Below, piece after piece: positions 26,882-34,992 of a stretch of 37,608 nt of DNA. Numbering within the stretch: the stretch's first letter is position 1; each line of letters starts with the position of its first letter. The translations under genes and the position numbers were made by a program. The notes below the pieces were generated by a model. That model saw only the letters and a list, made by a program, of their open reading frames with translations, made no database searches and was not told the DNA's origin. The DNA comes from Gammaproteobacteria bacterium (GTDB taxonomy: Bacteria > Pseudomonadota > Gammaproteobacteria > Arenicellales > Poriferihabitantaceae). Location: the NCBI GenBank assembly GCA_030432755.1, contig JAUILZ010000031.1, forward strand, positions 1 through 37,608, given 5' to 3'.

Positions 26882-27535
26882 ATGCCAGCCGACGACATCG
26901 CCTCACTGCGCAACGACTACACCGAGGCCGGAATCCGCCAGGCGGACCTGCCCGACAATCCCTTCGACCTCTTTTCCCGCTGGCTGGACGAGGCATTTGC
27001 CGCGGGAATTCCGGAGGCGCATGGCATGGTCATCGCCACCGCCGGGGTGGACGGGCAACCGAGCCAGCGCACCGTGCTGATGAAGTCATTCGATCACGAC
27101 GGCTTCTATTTCTACACCAACTACGCCAGCCGCAAGGCGCGCGAACTGGCGCAGAATCCGCGCATCAGCTGCCTCTTCCAGTGGCTCATCCTGCATCGCC
27201 AGGTGGCGTTCCAGGGTCACGTGGAGAAGGCGTCTAAGGAGAACTCGGCGGCATACTTTGCCTCCCGTCCCGAGGGCAGCCAGATCGGCGCCTGGGCGTC
27301 GCGGCAGAGCGAGGTCCTGGCGGATCGCGAAACCCTGGAGGAAAGGGTGGCGTCATTGCGTGAATGCTTTGCCGGCGAAGAGATACCGCTACCGGATTTC
27401 TGGGGCGGCTACCATGTGATTCCCGAGCGGGTGGAGTTCTGGCAGGGGCGCACCAATCGCCTGCACGATCGCTTCGTCTACAGCCGCGAAGCAGGGAAGG
27501 GCGCGGGATGGTTCCTGGACCGACTCTATCCCTGA
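26882..27535 (+). CDS. pdxH: Pyridoxamine 5'-phosphate oxidase
   Basis: This FMN enzyme oxidises pyridoxine or pyridoxamine phosphate to pyridoxal phosphate, the last step of vitamin B6 synthesis and salvage. It is 217 aa from ATG 26882 (E. coli PdxH is 218). The upstream TTG alternative adds only eight unconserved residues. Family motifs are SLRNDYTEAGIRQADLPDNP, FMN contacts SQRTVLMKSFD and FYTNYASRKARELA, and SRPEGSQIGAWASRQS. The C-terminal PLPDFWGGYHVIP and EFWQGRTNRLHDRF carry the substrate-binding Arg and His. There is no clear ribosome site. The stop lies 10 bp from the stop of the convergent Sel1 gene. Confidence 0.96.
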   Translation: MPADDIASLRNDYTEAGIRQADLPDNPFDLFSRWLDEAFAAGIPEAHGMVIATAGVDGQPSQRTVLMKSFDHDGFYFYTNYASRKARELAQNPRISCLFQWLILHRQVAFQGHVEKASKENSAAYFASRPEGSQIGAWASRQSEVLADRETLEERVASLRECFAGEEIPLPDFWGGYHVIPERVEFWQGRTNRLHDRFVYSREAGKGAGWFLDRLYP

Positions 27536-27545
27536 GTCGGTCGAC

Positions 27546-29390
27546 TTACTCCTGTATTCCCAGGACGCGAAGGTTCTCGCGCGCGACCCGGTCACCCTGT
27601 TCGGCGGCCTTGCGCAGCCAGAAAATTGCCTGGGAGCGATCGTAGGGAACGCCATCACCCTGGGCGTAAAGTACGCCGAGATTGGTCTGCGCGCCGGCGT
27701 AACCCCGGTCCGCCGCCTGGCGATACCAGTAGGCCGCGCGTTCGTAATCCTGCTGCAGCGCAATTCCGAACTCGTAGGCCGTGCCGAGGTCCGCCTGGGC
27801 CCAGGCCACGCCCTGCTGCGACAGGCGCAGGAGTTCGGGTAGCGCCGCGGTGAACCATTTCTCCGCGAGGTCGGGATTCCGCGCCACGCTGCGGCCGAAC
27901 TGGTACATGATGCCGATACGGAATTCCGCCCGCGGCACCCCGTCCTCGGCAAGGGGATAGAGGAGTTCGAAGGAGCGGTTGTAGTCGCCGGCATAGTAGG
28001 CGCGGATGCCTTCCCGCAGGGCGGTGTCGCGCGCGGTATTGCTGGCGACGGCGGAAGAGACCGGTGGGCCACTGGTGGTGGGTTCCGGTGCTGATTCCCG
28101 CGCGCTGGCCGCGACACCCTGGCCCACGGGCGTGCCGCTCGTGCCCGACGCCGGCGGTGTGCGCGTGGATCCCTGGGCGATAACCGCGCCGGCGGCTGCC
28201 GGCGCTGAGGGCGTTTCGGCCTGTCTCGCCTGCTCTTCGGCTTCTTCCCGGGCGCGTTGTTCCGCCTCCTCGGCGAGCCTGCCTTGTTCAGCCTCATCGG
28301 CGGCCTGCTGCTCGGCCAGGCGTTGGGCTTCGGCTTCGCGTTCCGCCTGTTCCTCCACCTGTCGCTCGCGTTCGAGCTCCGCTTCCTGCTGCTGACGCAG
28401 GGCTTCCTCCTCCGCGAGGCGACGCGCCTCCTCCTCGGTCTGTTGTCGCTGGCTGGCATTGAGCGCGAGTTGCAGCGCGCTGATACGCCGGTTGCCGGGC
28501 TGCATGCGCCTGGCGGCTTCCAACCCCGTGGCGGCGAGTTCCAGTTCGCCGTCGTGGAGCCAGTTTTCCACCTCGTCCAGCTTCAGATCGGCCAGTCGTT
28601 CGAGGCCAGCAAGCGCCGCGTCATTGCCCGGCTCCAGTTCGAGCACGCGGTCATACAGGTCCTTGATCTCGTTGTAATTGACCGGGGTCTCGGACTCCGC
28701 CTGCTCTGCCTGGGAGATCGCGGTATCGATTTTGCGCTGCAGTTCCTCGGCTTCCTGCTCGCGCAGCCGGCGCTCGGCCTCGGCGGCGATCAGCGCGCTG
28801 ATCTCCTCGCGAAGCTCCACCTGGGCTGGGTCGCCGGGCTGGATCTGGTCTAGCTGTACCAGCCAGTTCTCCGCCTCCGCGAATTCGGCCGCATCGATTG
28901 CGTCCTCGGCATTGGCGATGAGCTGCGACTTGATCTTGGTCAGCCCGGCCAGCGCCACACTCTCCGAGGGATCGATCTCGAGGATCGCCTGGTAGCTTTC
29001 CCAGGCATTGTTCCCCGGCGGCTGCACGAACTGCCCGGCCTCGAACTGCACGTCGGCGGCATCGAGGAGTGGCAGGATCTGCTGTTCTATGGCCTCGTAT
29101 TCGAGATAGGTCTCCACCCGCTCCTCGTCGCTGGAACGGGTGATGGACATCTCCGCTTCCTTTTCAACCGGTGGCGCTTCGGCCGCCGGCGGCCGCGGCG
29201 AGTTCTCCGGCGTCAGCTTGCGTACCGCGGTGGCATCCCGCGAATTGGCCGCGTCACCGATATAGGCGGACAACCAGGCATAGCCAGCGCCGAGCAGGAC
29301 CAGCGTGATTGCCAGCCAGACGAGCGGATGTCCGGGCGAAATGCCGCGATAGAACGGTTTTCTGGGGCTGTCGGAAGGGCTGGGTGGCAC
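27546..29390 (-). CDS. Membrane-anchored coiled-coil protein with Sel1 repeats
   Basis: This 614-aa protein has a short cytoplasmic N terminus and one membrane helix (about residues 24-43). A helical TPR-like region follows (about 95-315; for example AWESYQAILEIDPSESVALAGL and LYDRVLELEPGNDAALAGLERL repeat the same pattern). Next is a long Glu/Arg/Ala-rich coiled coil (about 315-400) and a Pro/Ser/Thr linker (about 400-465). At least three Sel1-like repeats sit at the C terminus (about 470-614), including AWAQADLGTAYEFGIAL and AGAQTNLGVLYAQGDGVPYD. Sel1 repeats mediate protein contacts, so a periplasmic scaffold is likely. The start is GTG at 29390. Confidence 0.8.
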   Translation of the reverse strand: MPPSPSDSPRKPFYRGISPGHPLVWLAITLVLLGAGYAWLSAYIGDAANSRDATAVRKLTPENSPRPPAAEAPPVEKEAEMSITRSSDEERVETYLEYEAIEQQILPLLDAADVQFEAGQFVQPPGNNAWESYQAILEIDPSESVALAGLTKIKSQLIANAEDAIDAAEFAEAENWLVQLDQIQPGDPAQVELREEISALIAAEAERRLREQEAEELQRKIDTAISQAEQAESETPVNYNEIKDLYDRVLELEPGNDAALAGLERLADLKLDEVENWLHDGELELAATGLEAARRMQPGNRRISALQLALNASQRQQTEEEARRLAEEEALRQQQEAELERERQVEEQAEREAEAQRLAEQQAADEAEQGRLAEEAEQRAREEAEEQARQAETPSAPAAAGAVIAQGSTRTPPASGTSGTPVGQGVAASARESAPEPTTSGPPVSSAVASNTARDTALREGIRAYYAGDYNRSFELLYPLAEDGVPRAEFRIGIMYQFGRSVARNPDLAEKWFTAALPELLRLSQQGVAWAQADLGTAYEFGIALQQDYERAAYWYRQAADRGYAGAQTNLGVLYAQGDGVPYDRSQAIFWLRKAAEQGDRVARENLRVLGIQE

Positions 29391-29527
29391 GGCGGGGTGA
29401 CGACCGTAGAATTCAGTGGAGCAGTCCCGGTGAAATCGGGGCCAACGACGAATTTTATCGCAGGATCAGCGCCAATTCACTGCCATTGGCCGCCTAATCG
29501 CTGCCGTCCCTTGCCTCAACCAGGCTC

Positions 29528-29556
29528 TTGGGTTACGCTCCGCGCCCCGTTAAAAT
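29528..29556 (+). promoter_or_regulatory. Sigma-70 promoter of tRNA-Ser
   Basis: TTGGGT at 29528-29533 and TAAAAT at 29551-29556 are exactly 17 bp apart. A C/G-rich discriminator (CCCCACGGG) follows, which is typical of stable-RNA promoters under stringent control. The tRNA begins 45 bp after the -10 element. Confidence 0.6.
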
Positions 29557-29601
29557 CCCCACGGGCACCCCGGCCAAAAGGACCTCCGGCCGGACCTTCG
29601 C

Positions 29602-29692
29602 GGAGAGGTGGCTGAGTGGTCGAAAGCGCACGCCTGGAAAGTGTGTATACGTTTATAGCGTATCGGGGGTTCGAATCCCCCTCTCTCCGCCA
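29602..29692 (+). tRNA. tRNA-Ser (anticodon GGA)
   Basis: The gene folds as a class II tRNA. The acceptor stem is GGAGAGG with TCTCTCC (one G-U pair). A D arm is present. The anticodon stem is CACGC with GTGTG around the loop CTGGAAA, with anticodon GGA at 29636-29638, which reads UCC and UCU. A long variable arm (about 29646-29664) and a T arm GGGGG-TTCGAAT-CCCCC follow. The discriminator is G and CCA is encoded at 29690-29692. The AT-rich foreign DNA starts immediately after it, so its 3' end is the probable attachment site. Confidence 0.97.
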
Positions 29693-29789
29693 TAATTGTA
29701 TAAATAAATCAATAAAATCAAATAGTTGTAATATTGAATTCCATTCTGGCCCCCCAATTAGCCCCCATAGTTCCAGTTAGATGGGGCAT
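29693..29789. other. Island left junction: AT-rich tract with G/C-run repeats
   Basis: An AT-rich tract follows the tRNA. Then come two C-runs in direct orientation, GGCCCCCC (29748-29755) and GCCCCC (29761-29766), separated by AATTA. Repeats of this kind next to a tRNA are reminiscent of integrase arm-binding sites. CCCCAT (29763-29768) can also pair with ATGGGG (29781-29786) to form a hairpin just beyond the stop codon of the first island gene. Assignment as attachment-site structure is inference. Confidence 0.35.
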
Positions 29790-30413
29790 TTACTTCTGAG
29801 TGTGACCGACTACCTCGCGAAGGACTGAGAAATCTTCTTCGTTCCACTGCCTCAGGGAGCGGAAGTCCAGTAGTTCAGGAAGGGGTTTTGGTAGTCGCCC
29901 AAGTCCTGCTCTAGCCATAGTAGTCATTTCTAGTGCTTTTCCGTATGTTGAGAAGTTGTCACGCACTTCCGGGTAGTCAGCAAAATAGCCCTTTTTTCGA
30001 TACAACGTAACATTGCGGTACTGCTCCCACATAGGGCCATACACATCATTGATAAGGGTCTTTTCCAGTGACTTCATATGGTTCGACGAACGGCACGTCA
30101 CTACATGAAGGTCGGTTGACAGGCCGTGTAGTCCTGCAAATAATCCCAAATAGTTTGGGTATTTCCAGGGCCGGCAATATCCGTCTTCAGCGCCTACGGC
30201 GTAAAGGAAAGTCCAGTAATGCCCTGTTTTATCTCGCCATCTTTCATAGGTTCCATTTTCTGCCCTACCGATTCTTATGACCTGATTTTCGAGTGGGTCA
30301 CTTGTTCCTACGTGAATATATACCTGGGGTTTCCCTCTCTCGGCCATGAATTTTTGGTCATGCAGAAGATTTCGCATTCCCACTACCGTCATCGGCAAAT
30401 CGTATGTGTTCAT
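29790..30413 (-). CDS. Uncharacterised protein, possible divergent GIY-YIG nuclease fold
   Basis: This 207-aa island protein has no clear family by eye. Several elements recall GIY-YIG nucleases: VYI at residues 31-33, VIRIGRA at about 45-51, then Arg58 and Arg60 in TYERWRDKTGH. A later helix, MKSLEKTLINDVYGPMW, has Glu117 where the metal-binding glutamate of the fold usually sits. The gap between the first two motifs is longer than usual. Start is ATG 30413, 12 bp after the HD gene, so it is the last gene of the leftward operon. If the fold is right, it may be a restriction or homing-type nuclease. Otherwise it is simply unknown. Confidence 0.45.
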   Translation of the reverse strand: MNTYDLPMTVVGMRNLLHDQKFMAERGKPQVYIHVGTSDPLENQVIRIGRAENGTYERWRDKTGHYWTFLYAVGAEDGYCRPWKYPNYLGLFAGLHGLSTDLHVVTCRSSNHMKSLEKTLINDVYGPMWEQYRNVTLYRKKGYFADYPEVRDNFSTYGKALEMTTMARAGLGRLPKPLPELLDFRSLRQWNEEDFSVLREVVGHTQK

Positions 30414-30425
30414 TGATAACGGGAA

Positions 30426-31001
30426 CTAACTCGCGTTAGCTTCCAGAAAGCACACGGAGAGATCTAGTTCATTTGCCAGTCGCTGGCTTGGAGGGTCTCG
30501 CAGAAACTCATCCGCGAGGCTTCGGTAGTACCAGACAATCTCGTTTGGGGTTGCATTGAAGCGTTTCCAGACTCGGCCGCCAATTTCGGCGATATCCGTT
30601 TGGATGCTGCGCGCATTGTGGAGTTTGTCGGCATTGCTCACCAGTCGGACGGATCGCGTCGCTGTGCGTACGTGAGAGATGTACTTCTCCTTTCGCTCCC
30701 TCCAGGGGGCTTTTGCTACTCCCGGGGGTGGTGCGTCGTCGGTACATCCTTCGACAATATCTGCGACGTTCTGGCCGTATTTCTCCCGAATCGCCGTCAG
30801 TACGGGTTCTCCGCCCTGGTCTTCGACAGCGTCATGCAATAGGGCAGCGATCGCCTCGTCTTCAGTGCCTCCGGCTTCCATCACCAGGCTGGCGACAGCC
30901 ATCAGATGGGAGAAGTAAGGTATCTGGGTTCCTTTGCGGAACTGGGTATTGTGAAGTTCTGCTGCGTACTTCAGCGCGTCATGGAATCGATCAGAGTTCA
31001 T
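30426..31001 (-). CDS. HD-domain protein, small alarmone hydrolase (MESH1/SpoT-HD) like
   Basis: This 191-aa single-domain protein has the metal site of the SpoT/MESH1 HD family: His32 (YFSHL), His56-Asp57 (LLHDAVED) and Asp125 (NADKLHNA). The catalytic ED pair is at residues 60-61 and the FRKG arginine at residue 22. These positions parallel human MESH1, so hydrolysis of (p)ppGpp or a related nucleotide is likely but unproven. No synthetase domain is attached. It overlaps the preceding gene by 4 bp (ATGA), showing coupling within the island operon. On a mobile element it could dampen the host stringent response or neutralise a nucleotide signal. Confidence 0.75.
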   Translation of the reverse strand: MNSDRFHDALKYAAELHNTQFRKGTQIPYFSHLMAVASLVMEAGGTEDEAIAALLHDAVEDQGGEPVLTAIREKYGQNVADIVEGCTDDAPPPGVAKAPWRERKEKYISHVRTATRSVRLVSNADKLHNARSIQTDIAEIGGRVWKRFNATPNEIVWYYRSLADEFLRDPPSQRLANELDLSVCFLEANAS

Positions 31002-31642
31002 GGTTCCTCTTCGCTCTCGGAACTGGAAAGTGGGATATCGGCCAATCTGAATTGGTTGCTCAATCGGACCAGTACCCGATCAACGATGGCGTCGTGCTCG
31101 CGAACCAGTCGCAGGTAGGTATACCAGTGCATCCCTTTGGGCTTGTAGCCGTTTGGATTGAGGATGCCAGGCTCCCATCCCAGCCTTTCCCGTATTCTAT
31201 CAGCCCGACGGACAATTCTGTCTTCTGTGGCTTCCCGCTGGCTGGGGTAGGCCAGTTGGTGGCAGTGGCGACAGGCGAAAATGTCGCCGCCGTAGAGTAG
31301 GGCGACTCGGCGACCGCATCCCCTGGCCGGGCAGCGAAACCACGCCCGTTCCCCGCCGAGATTGCATGGCGTCCAGTCCAGATAGACCGGGTACTCTTCA
31401 TCGGTCCATTCGCCTCTGCTACCGGAAGGGCGGTGTTTGTAGCTCAGGACAACCCGATTATGGTACGTGCGGACGTTGATTGATCCGGTAATCTCTCCGT
31501 TTCTCGACCAGGTCAATCCAATGTATCGGTTGGGCTCCAGCCAACCTCTCCGCTTCATCATGCGAATATCGATGGAGCGATAGTCATCGACTGTGTCGAG
31601 CGTACTCCAGCGCCAATACCTCCCGCTACCCCAGCCGCCCAT
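30998..31642 (-). CDS. Island protein with zinc-binding cysteine cluster (WGSGR type)
   Basis: This 214-aa protein opens with MGGWGSGRYWRW, an N terminus I associate with a hypothetical family common on proteobacterial integrative elements. A beta-rich middle region leads to a likely zinc site, FRCPARGCGRRVALLYG and FACRHCHQLAYPSQ (about residues 100-140). Basic helices follow (RIVRRADRIRERLGW) and an acidic Ser/Glu tail ends the protein. DNA or RNA binding is plausible. It overlaps the gene before it by 17 bp and the HD gene after it by 4 bp. Confidence 0.7.
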   Translation of the reverse strand: MGGWGSGRYWRWSTLDTVDDYRSIDIRMMKRRGWLEPNRYIGLTWSRNGEITGSINVRTYHNRVVLSYKHRPSGSRGEWTDEEYPVYLDWTPCNLGGERAWFRCPARGCGRRVALLYGGDIFACRHCHQLAYPSQREATEDRIVRRADRIRERLGWEPGILNPNGYKPKGMHWYTYLRLVREHDAIVDRVLVRLSNQFRLADIPLSSSESEEEP

Positions 31643-32198
31643 TCTGGCCTCCTTCGGTTTTTATCGAAATCATTTGGCAAGTTGGCTCCAAATTGTTGGA
31701 CTCCAGGGGATTGAAACGCAATGCATTGGATGTCGTGGAACATGGAATAAAGCTCCGGCAAATCCTGGGATCTGAATCCCATAGACCAGCGGGCGCTTCT
31801 GGCTCGCCATTGGTGCAGTGTCCGAGATGGGGGTGGTCGATTCGTTCGAAGTGGACACAGTCTGCACAGATATTTTGGCGAGTGGGGGTGACGGGCTTCG
31901 GCACTTCCTCCGACCGTTTCAGGAAGTACCGACGAGCATCCAGGTCGTTGCGGCACTTTTCCACTACCTCCGTGATGGCTGCTGGATCGGATTCTTCAAT
32001 ATGCGCCAGCCAGGCCCGGATGTTGGACTCTTCATCCGGCAAAAGTTCAGGAAGTGGTTCTGACCGTTTTGCGACAGCGACAGTTGCGACTGGTGCGACA
32101 GTTACCGGCTTATCCGCTTCTTGTGTCGCACATGTCGCGGGTGTCGCTGTCATGCCGCCGGTAAGGCAGCCTTTTTTGATCAACGCGGAAAGGGTCAT
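31626..32198 (-). CDS. Island protein with C-terminal cysteine cluster
   Basis: This 190-aa protein starts at ATG 32198, overlapping the primase stop by 4 bp. The N terminus (MTLSALIKKGCLTGG) and Ala/Thr/Val-rich linker (about residues 15-45) precede a helical segment, DEESNIRAWLAHIEE. A probable zinc site follows: CADCVHFERIDHPHLGHC and a further Cys in DPRICRSF (about residues 108-150). The sequence resembles small proteins that regularly follow DUF3987 primases on integrative elements. The C terminus past residue 155 is low in recognisable features. Its role in element maintenance is inferred from position. Confidence 0.7.
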   Translation of the reverse strand: MTLSALIKKGCLTGGMTATPATCATQEADKPVTVAPVATVAVAKRSEPLPELLPDEESNIRAWLAHIEESDPAAITEVVEKCRNDLDARRYFLKRSEEVPKPVTPTRQNICADCVHFERIDHPHLGHCTNGEPEAPAGLWDSDPRICRSFIPCSTTSNALRFNPLESNNLEPTCQMISIKTEGGQNGRLG

Positions 32199-34600
32199 GC
32201 CTTCGCCTCCTCCAGCAAAGCCGGGTTGATGTGTATCTCCTTTCGCTTGCCATCCTTGACTTGTCGAACCCTGCCTGCTTCCTCCAGTTCGGCCAGGGCG
32301 CAATCCAGCGCAGTTTTTTGGCGTAGGTGTGCCGGTGTCACGTTACGCTGCACTTCCCGTCGGGGAACGATGTTTGTGTTACCCCGGAGGCAGTATTCGA
32401 TTAACCAACTATCCAGCCGGACCGAATTGGCCTGCTCTTCCGGTAACGCCAGTTCGCCATAGAAGCGCCGGGCTTCGTGTAGGTGCCAGGCGGCAATCCG
32501 TGAAGCCCCTTCGAACGCAGTCAATCCGACAGCGCCGCTGATGCCATGCTCGAAAACCTGAAATAAAGAGGCGATCCGGGCTGCGTTGTCGGCGGACTTG
32601 CTGGCAACGTCGCGTACATCGTAGAGTTCACCAGCGGGCCGCAGTTCGCTTTCGATGGCGTCATGGAATATCACCCATGCCGCCTTGGTATCTGCCGCTA
32701 GCGGAAGGACAGGGGGCGACAGCGCCCCGTCTTCATCGATGGGGGTATCTTGTTCCAGAATCGTGGCAATACATTGGTTGAATCGGGCCAGCGCGGGCCA
32801 GGAATCCGGTGGCTCGCTGAAAGGCCGGTGTCCTTGCGTTGATTCAGGCCAGGCCAAAAGTAAACGGGCGAGGAAGCCAGTACCCCTCGCCAGCCCGCCG
32901 GAACGGTCAAAGAAATTGCGCAGGGTAGCTTCCTGTACCTGCAATGCAATGGTTAACCGTGCGCCGCGTACCGTGAAGGATTCAGAGGTGCGTCGCTCAG
33001 TGGCAATGTCCACGCCATCCCAAAGCTGGTTCAGTGTCGCCAGATTGCGCATGACCGAATCCTTGCCCATGCCATGCGCACCGAAAACCAGCCCGGCTTC
33101 GCTCGAGACTACGCCGCCAGACGGCCAGCCTTTGGCCAGGTTCCATTTCAGGGCCTCCGGGGTGGCGTCGCCATAGATCAAGCGGGGAATCCGTGGCGAT
33201 TCCGGCTCTTCGCGCTCCAGATCGCGCAGGGCCTCTTCCTGTTCCTGAGAAGGTTTTCCCGACTTGGAAAGCTGGCGGATCTTCTCCTTTATTCCGCTGC
33301 GCTTCGCCTCCCAGGCTTCCATCTCTGCCTTGTGATCTTTGATCGGCGGCTTGGCGGCTTCGGCCTGTTCGACTTCATAGTCACGGATCGCCTGCATGAA
33401 TAATCCGTCGCAGGTGGATTTGCGTTCACCGGAATCGGCAACCGTCAACAGAAAAAGCCCGGTAGGCGCCTCCAGCTTCTCCGCCCGCTTCACGTCAGCA
33501 TGGGCCTGTACGGCCAATGACAGTGCCGCCAGGGCGCTGGAAGCCACTAGAGGTATCGGTGCCTTGGTGAAGGCACGGACTTCCTCCACGGCAGCGCGTA
33601 TCGTCTCCGGCAGGGCATCCAGGGGGTAGGGTTCCGGGTCGATCCTGGCTGTCAGCGGAGCCGGTTCAGGCCATTTGTCCTCGTTGACGCCTCCCGGCCC
33701 GATTGCCCCATGGATGGCCTCTGCGACCGCTTCAAGCCCGAGTAGGGCCGCCATGTCGTTAAAGTCCGTTACGTCAGGGGGACGCCGATCTCCGAAGGTC
33801 GGCACTGCAACCTTCCCACCGATGGCCAATGCGGCAAGCCTCGCCTTAGCCATGCCGGGATTCCCTTCGGTGTCTGCATCATCATCAGCACAAATGACAA
33901 TCGGAAGTCCGGGCATTTTTTTGCGCATGGAAGTGGCCACCAGCTCCAAATTCCCCGCGTTGAAAGCCACCGCGACCGGGTAACCCGTGGCCTGGTGGAT
34001 GGTCGCACCTGTGGCGAAACCTTCGGCGATACACAAGGCATCCGCCCCCTGGATATTCCCGATACTGAAGTAACCACCGGAAATCTTCCCTCCGCTCAGG
34101 AATTGTTTGCTGCCGTCTTCGGCGATAAATTGCAGAGAGAGTAATTTGCCGTCTGAACGTACCGGGATAATCAATGCGCCTTGGTGCAACCGCACTTCAT
34201 TGCCTTTGATCCCCTTGCGCACAAGATAGGGGTGATCATCATTCGTGGGTGCGGCCGCATTCCAGATCGATACGGACTTTGCAGCAGCCTCGGCATGTTG
34301 TTGCTGCCGTTCCGCCTCCGCCTGTTTCCTGGTCTCCTCGACGCGACGTATAAACGCTGCGCGTTCGGACTGGGAACGCGGCTTTTCGCGTTTAGCCTGC
34401 CAGGTTTCAGTAAAGCCCGAAGACCAATCGCCGAAACTGCCACCAAGGGCATCATCAAACAACTTGCACCAACCGGCGGTGTTTCCGTTGCGTTTGCCAA
34501 CTCCGGGAAATCGGTATAGCTTTCCGGGCTCGATGACATCGGGCGGCTCCAGGCCATAGGCCCGGATGGCGTTCTGGAACTGGGAGAGTGAATCATTCAT
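32195..34600 (-). CDS. Toprim primase / DUF3987 helicase-like replication protein
   Basis: This 801-aa protein is the probable replication initiator of the island. The N-terminal third is primase-like. A Toprim domain (about residues 180-290) has the conserved Glu in LCIAEGFATGA and the acidic triad in VICADDDAD. The C-terminal DUF3987 half (about 320-790) is ATPase-like, with a divergent P-loop (VADSGERKST) in place of GKS and HGMGKDSVM further on. ATG 34600 was preferred over ATG 34615 because GGAG lies 8 bp upstream of the former. It overlaps the 62-aa gene by 8 bp. Archetypes are the alpha-type primases of satellites and integrative elements. Confidence 0.85.
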   Translation of the reverse strand: MNDSLSQFQNAIRAYGLEPPDVIEPGKLYRFPGVGKRNGNTAGWCKLFDDALGGSFGDWSSGFTETWQAKREKPRSQSERAAFIRRVEETRKQAEAERQQQHAEAAAKSVSIWNAAAPTNDDHPYLVRKGIKGNEVRLHQGALIIPVRSDGKLLSLQFIAEDGSKQFLSGGKISGGYFSIGNIQGADALCIAEGFATGATIHQATGYPVAVAFNAGNLELVATSMRKKMPGLPIVICADDDADTEGNPGMAKARLAALAIGGKVAVPTFGDRRPPDVTDFNDMAALLGLEAVAEAIHGAIGPGGVNEDKWPEPAPLTARIDPEPYPLDALPETIRAAVEEVRAFTKAPIPLVASSALAALSLAVQAHADVKRAEKLEAPTGLFLLTVADSGERKSTCDGLFMQAIRDYEVEQAEAAKPPIKDHKAEMEAWEAKRSGIKEKIRQLSKSGKPSQEQEEALRDLEREEPESPRIPRLIYGDATPEALKWNLAKGWPSGGVVSSEAGLVFGAHGMGKDSVMRNLATLNQLWDGVDIATERRTSESFTVRGARLTIALQVQEATLRNFFDRSGGLARGTGFLARLLLAWPESTQGHRPFSEPPDSWPALARFNQCIATILEQDTPIDEDGALSPPVLPLAADTKAAWVIFHDAIESELRPAGELYDVRDVASKSADNAARIASLFQVFEHGISGAVGLTAFEGASRIAAWHLHEARRFYGELALPEEQANSVRLDSWLIEYCLRGNTNIVPRREVQRNVTPAHLRQKTALDCALAELEEAGRVRQVKDGKRKEIHINPALLEEAKA

Positions 34601-34781
34601 CGTCTTGTTCTCCATGAGGAACCAGCCACTCTGCCAGCCGGACAGGTAGCCATCCCCACAAAGCCAGAGTGACGATGAAACCTTTAGTCTGTGTTGAAAA
34701 ACCGTTAAAATACGGGTTGATTTTCGAAGTGTTCGGGGTCGCCTGATTGCAGTCAGTGCGGCCCTTTCTGTTTGTGGTCAT
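34593..34781 (-). CDS. Small single-pass membrane protein of integrative elements
   Basis: This 62-aa protein starts at ATG 34781, which has GGGGAGG 8 bp upstream. A longer in-frame extension would run into alpA and lacks a ribosome site. The N terminus MTTNRKGRTDCNQATPN is polar and is followed by one hydrophobic helix (about residues 33-50: GFIVTLALWGWLPV). Similar short proteins sit between alpA and the DUF3987 gene in related elements. Function is unknown. Confidence 0.7.
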   Translation of the reverse strand: MTTNRKGRTDCNQATPNTSKINPYFNGFSTQTKGFIVTLALWGWLPVRLAEWLVPHGEQDDE

Positions 34782-34797
34782 CGCATTGGCCTCCCCA

Positions 34798-34992
34798 TCA
34801 GTTAGCAGCCTTGCGGCTGTGTTCAATCTGATAGTTTATCCAGTCATCGATTTCAGCCTCGACCCACCCGACTGCGCGCTCTCCCAGAGAGACAGGTTTC
34901 GGAAATCGATCCTCCGAGATACGAAGGTAGATTGTTGAACGGGAAAGCCCGGTACGGGCCTTGACGGCAGGAAGTCTTAATATGTTGGTCAT
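34798..34992 (-). CDS. alpA: AlpA-family transcriptional regulator
   Basis: This 64-aa winged-helix DNA-binding protein of the AlpA/excisionase type has the motif ILRLPAVKARTGLSRSTIY, followed by FPKPVSLGERAVGWVEAEID. It starts at ATG 34992 with AAGG just upstream. The same frame is open for 79 codons further upstream, but that part has no family match. AlpA proteins activate integrase genes or act as excision factors on satellites and islands. It is the first gene of the leftward operon and lies 16 bp before the 62-aa gene. Confidence 0.88.
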   Translation of the reverse strand: MTNILRLPAVKARTGLSRSTIYLRISEDRFPKPVSLGERAVGWVEAEIDDWINYQIEHSRKAAN

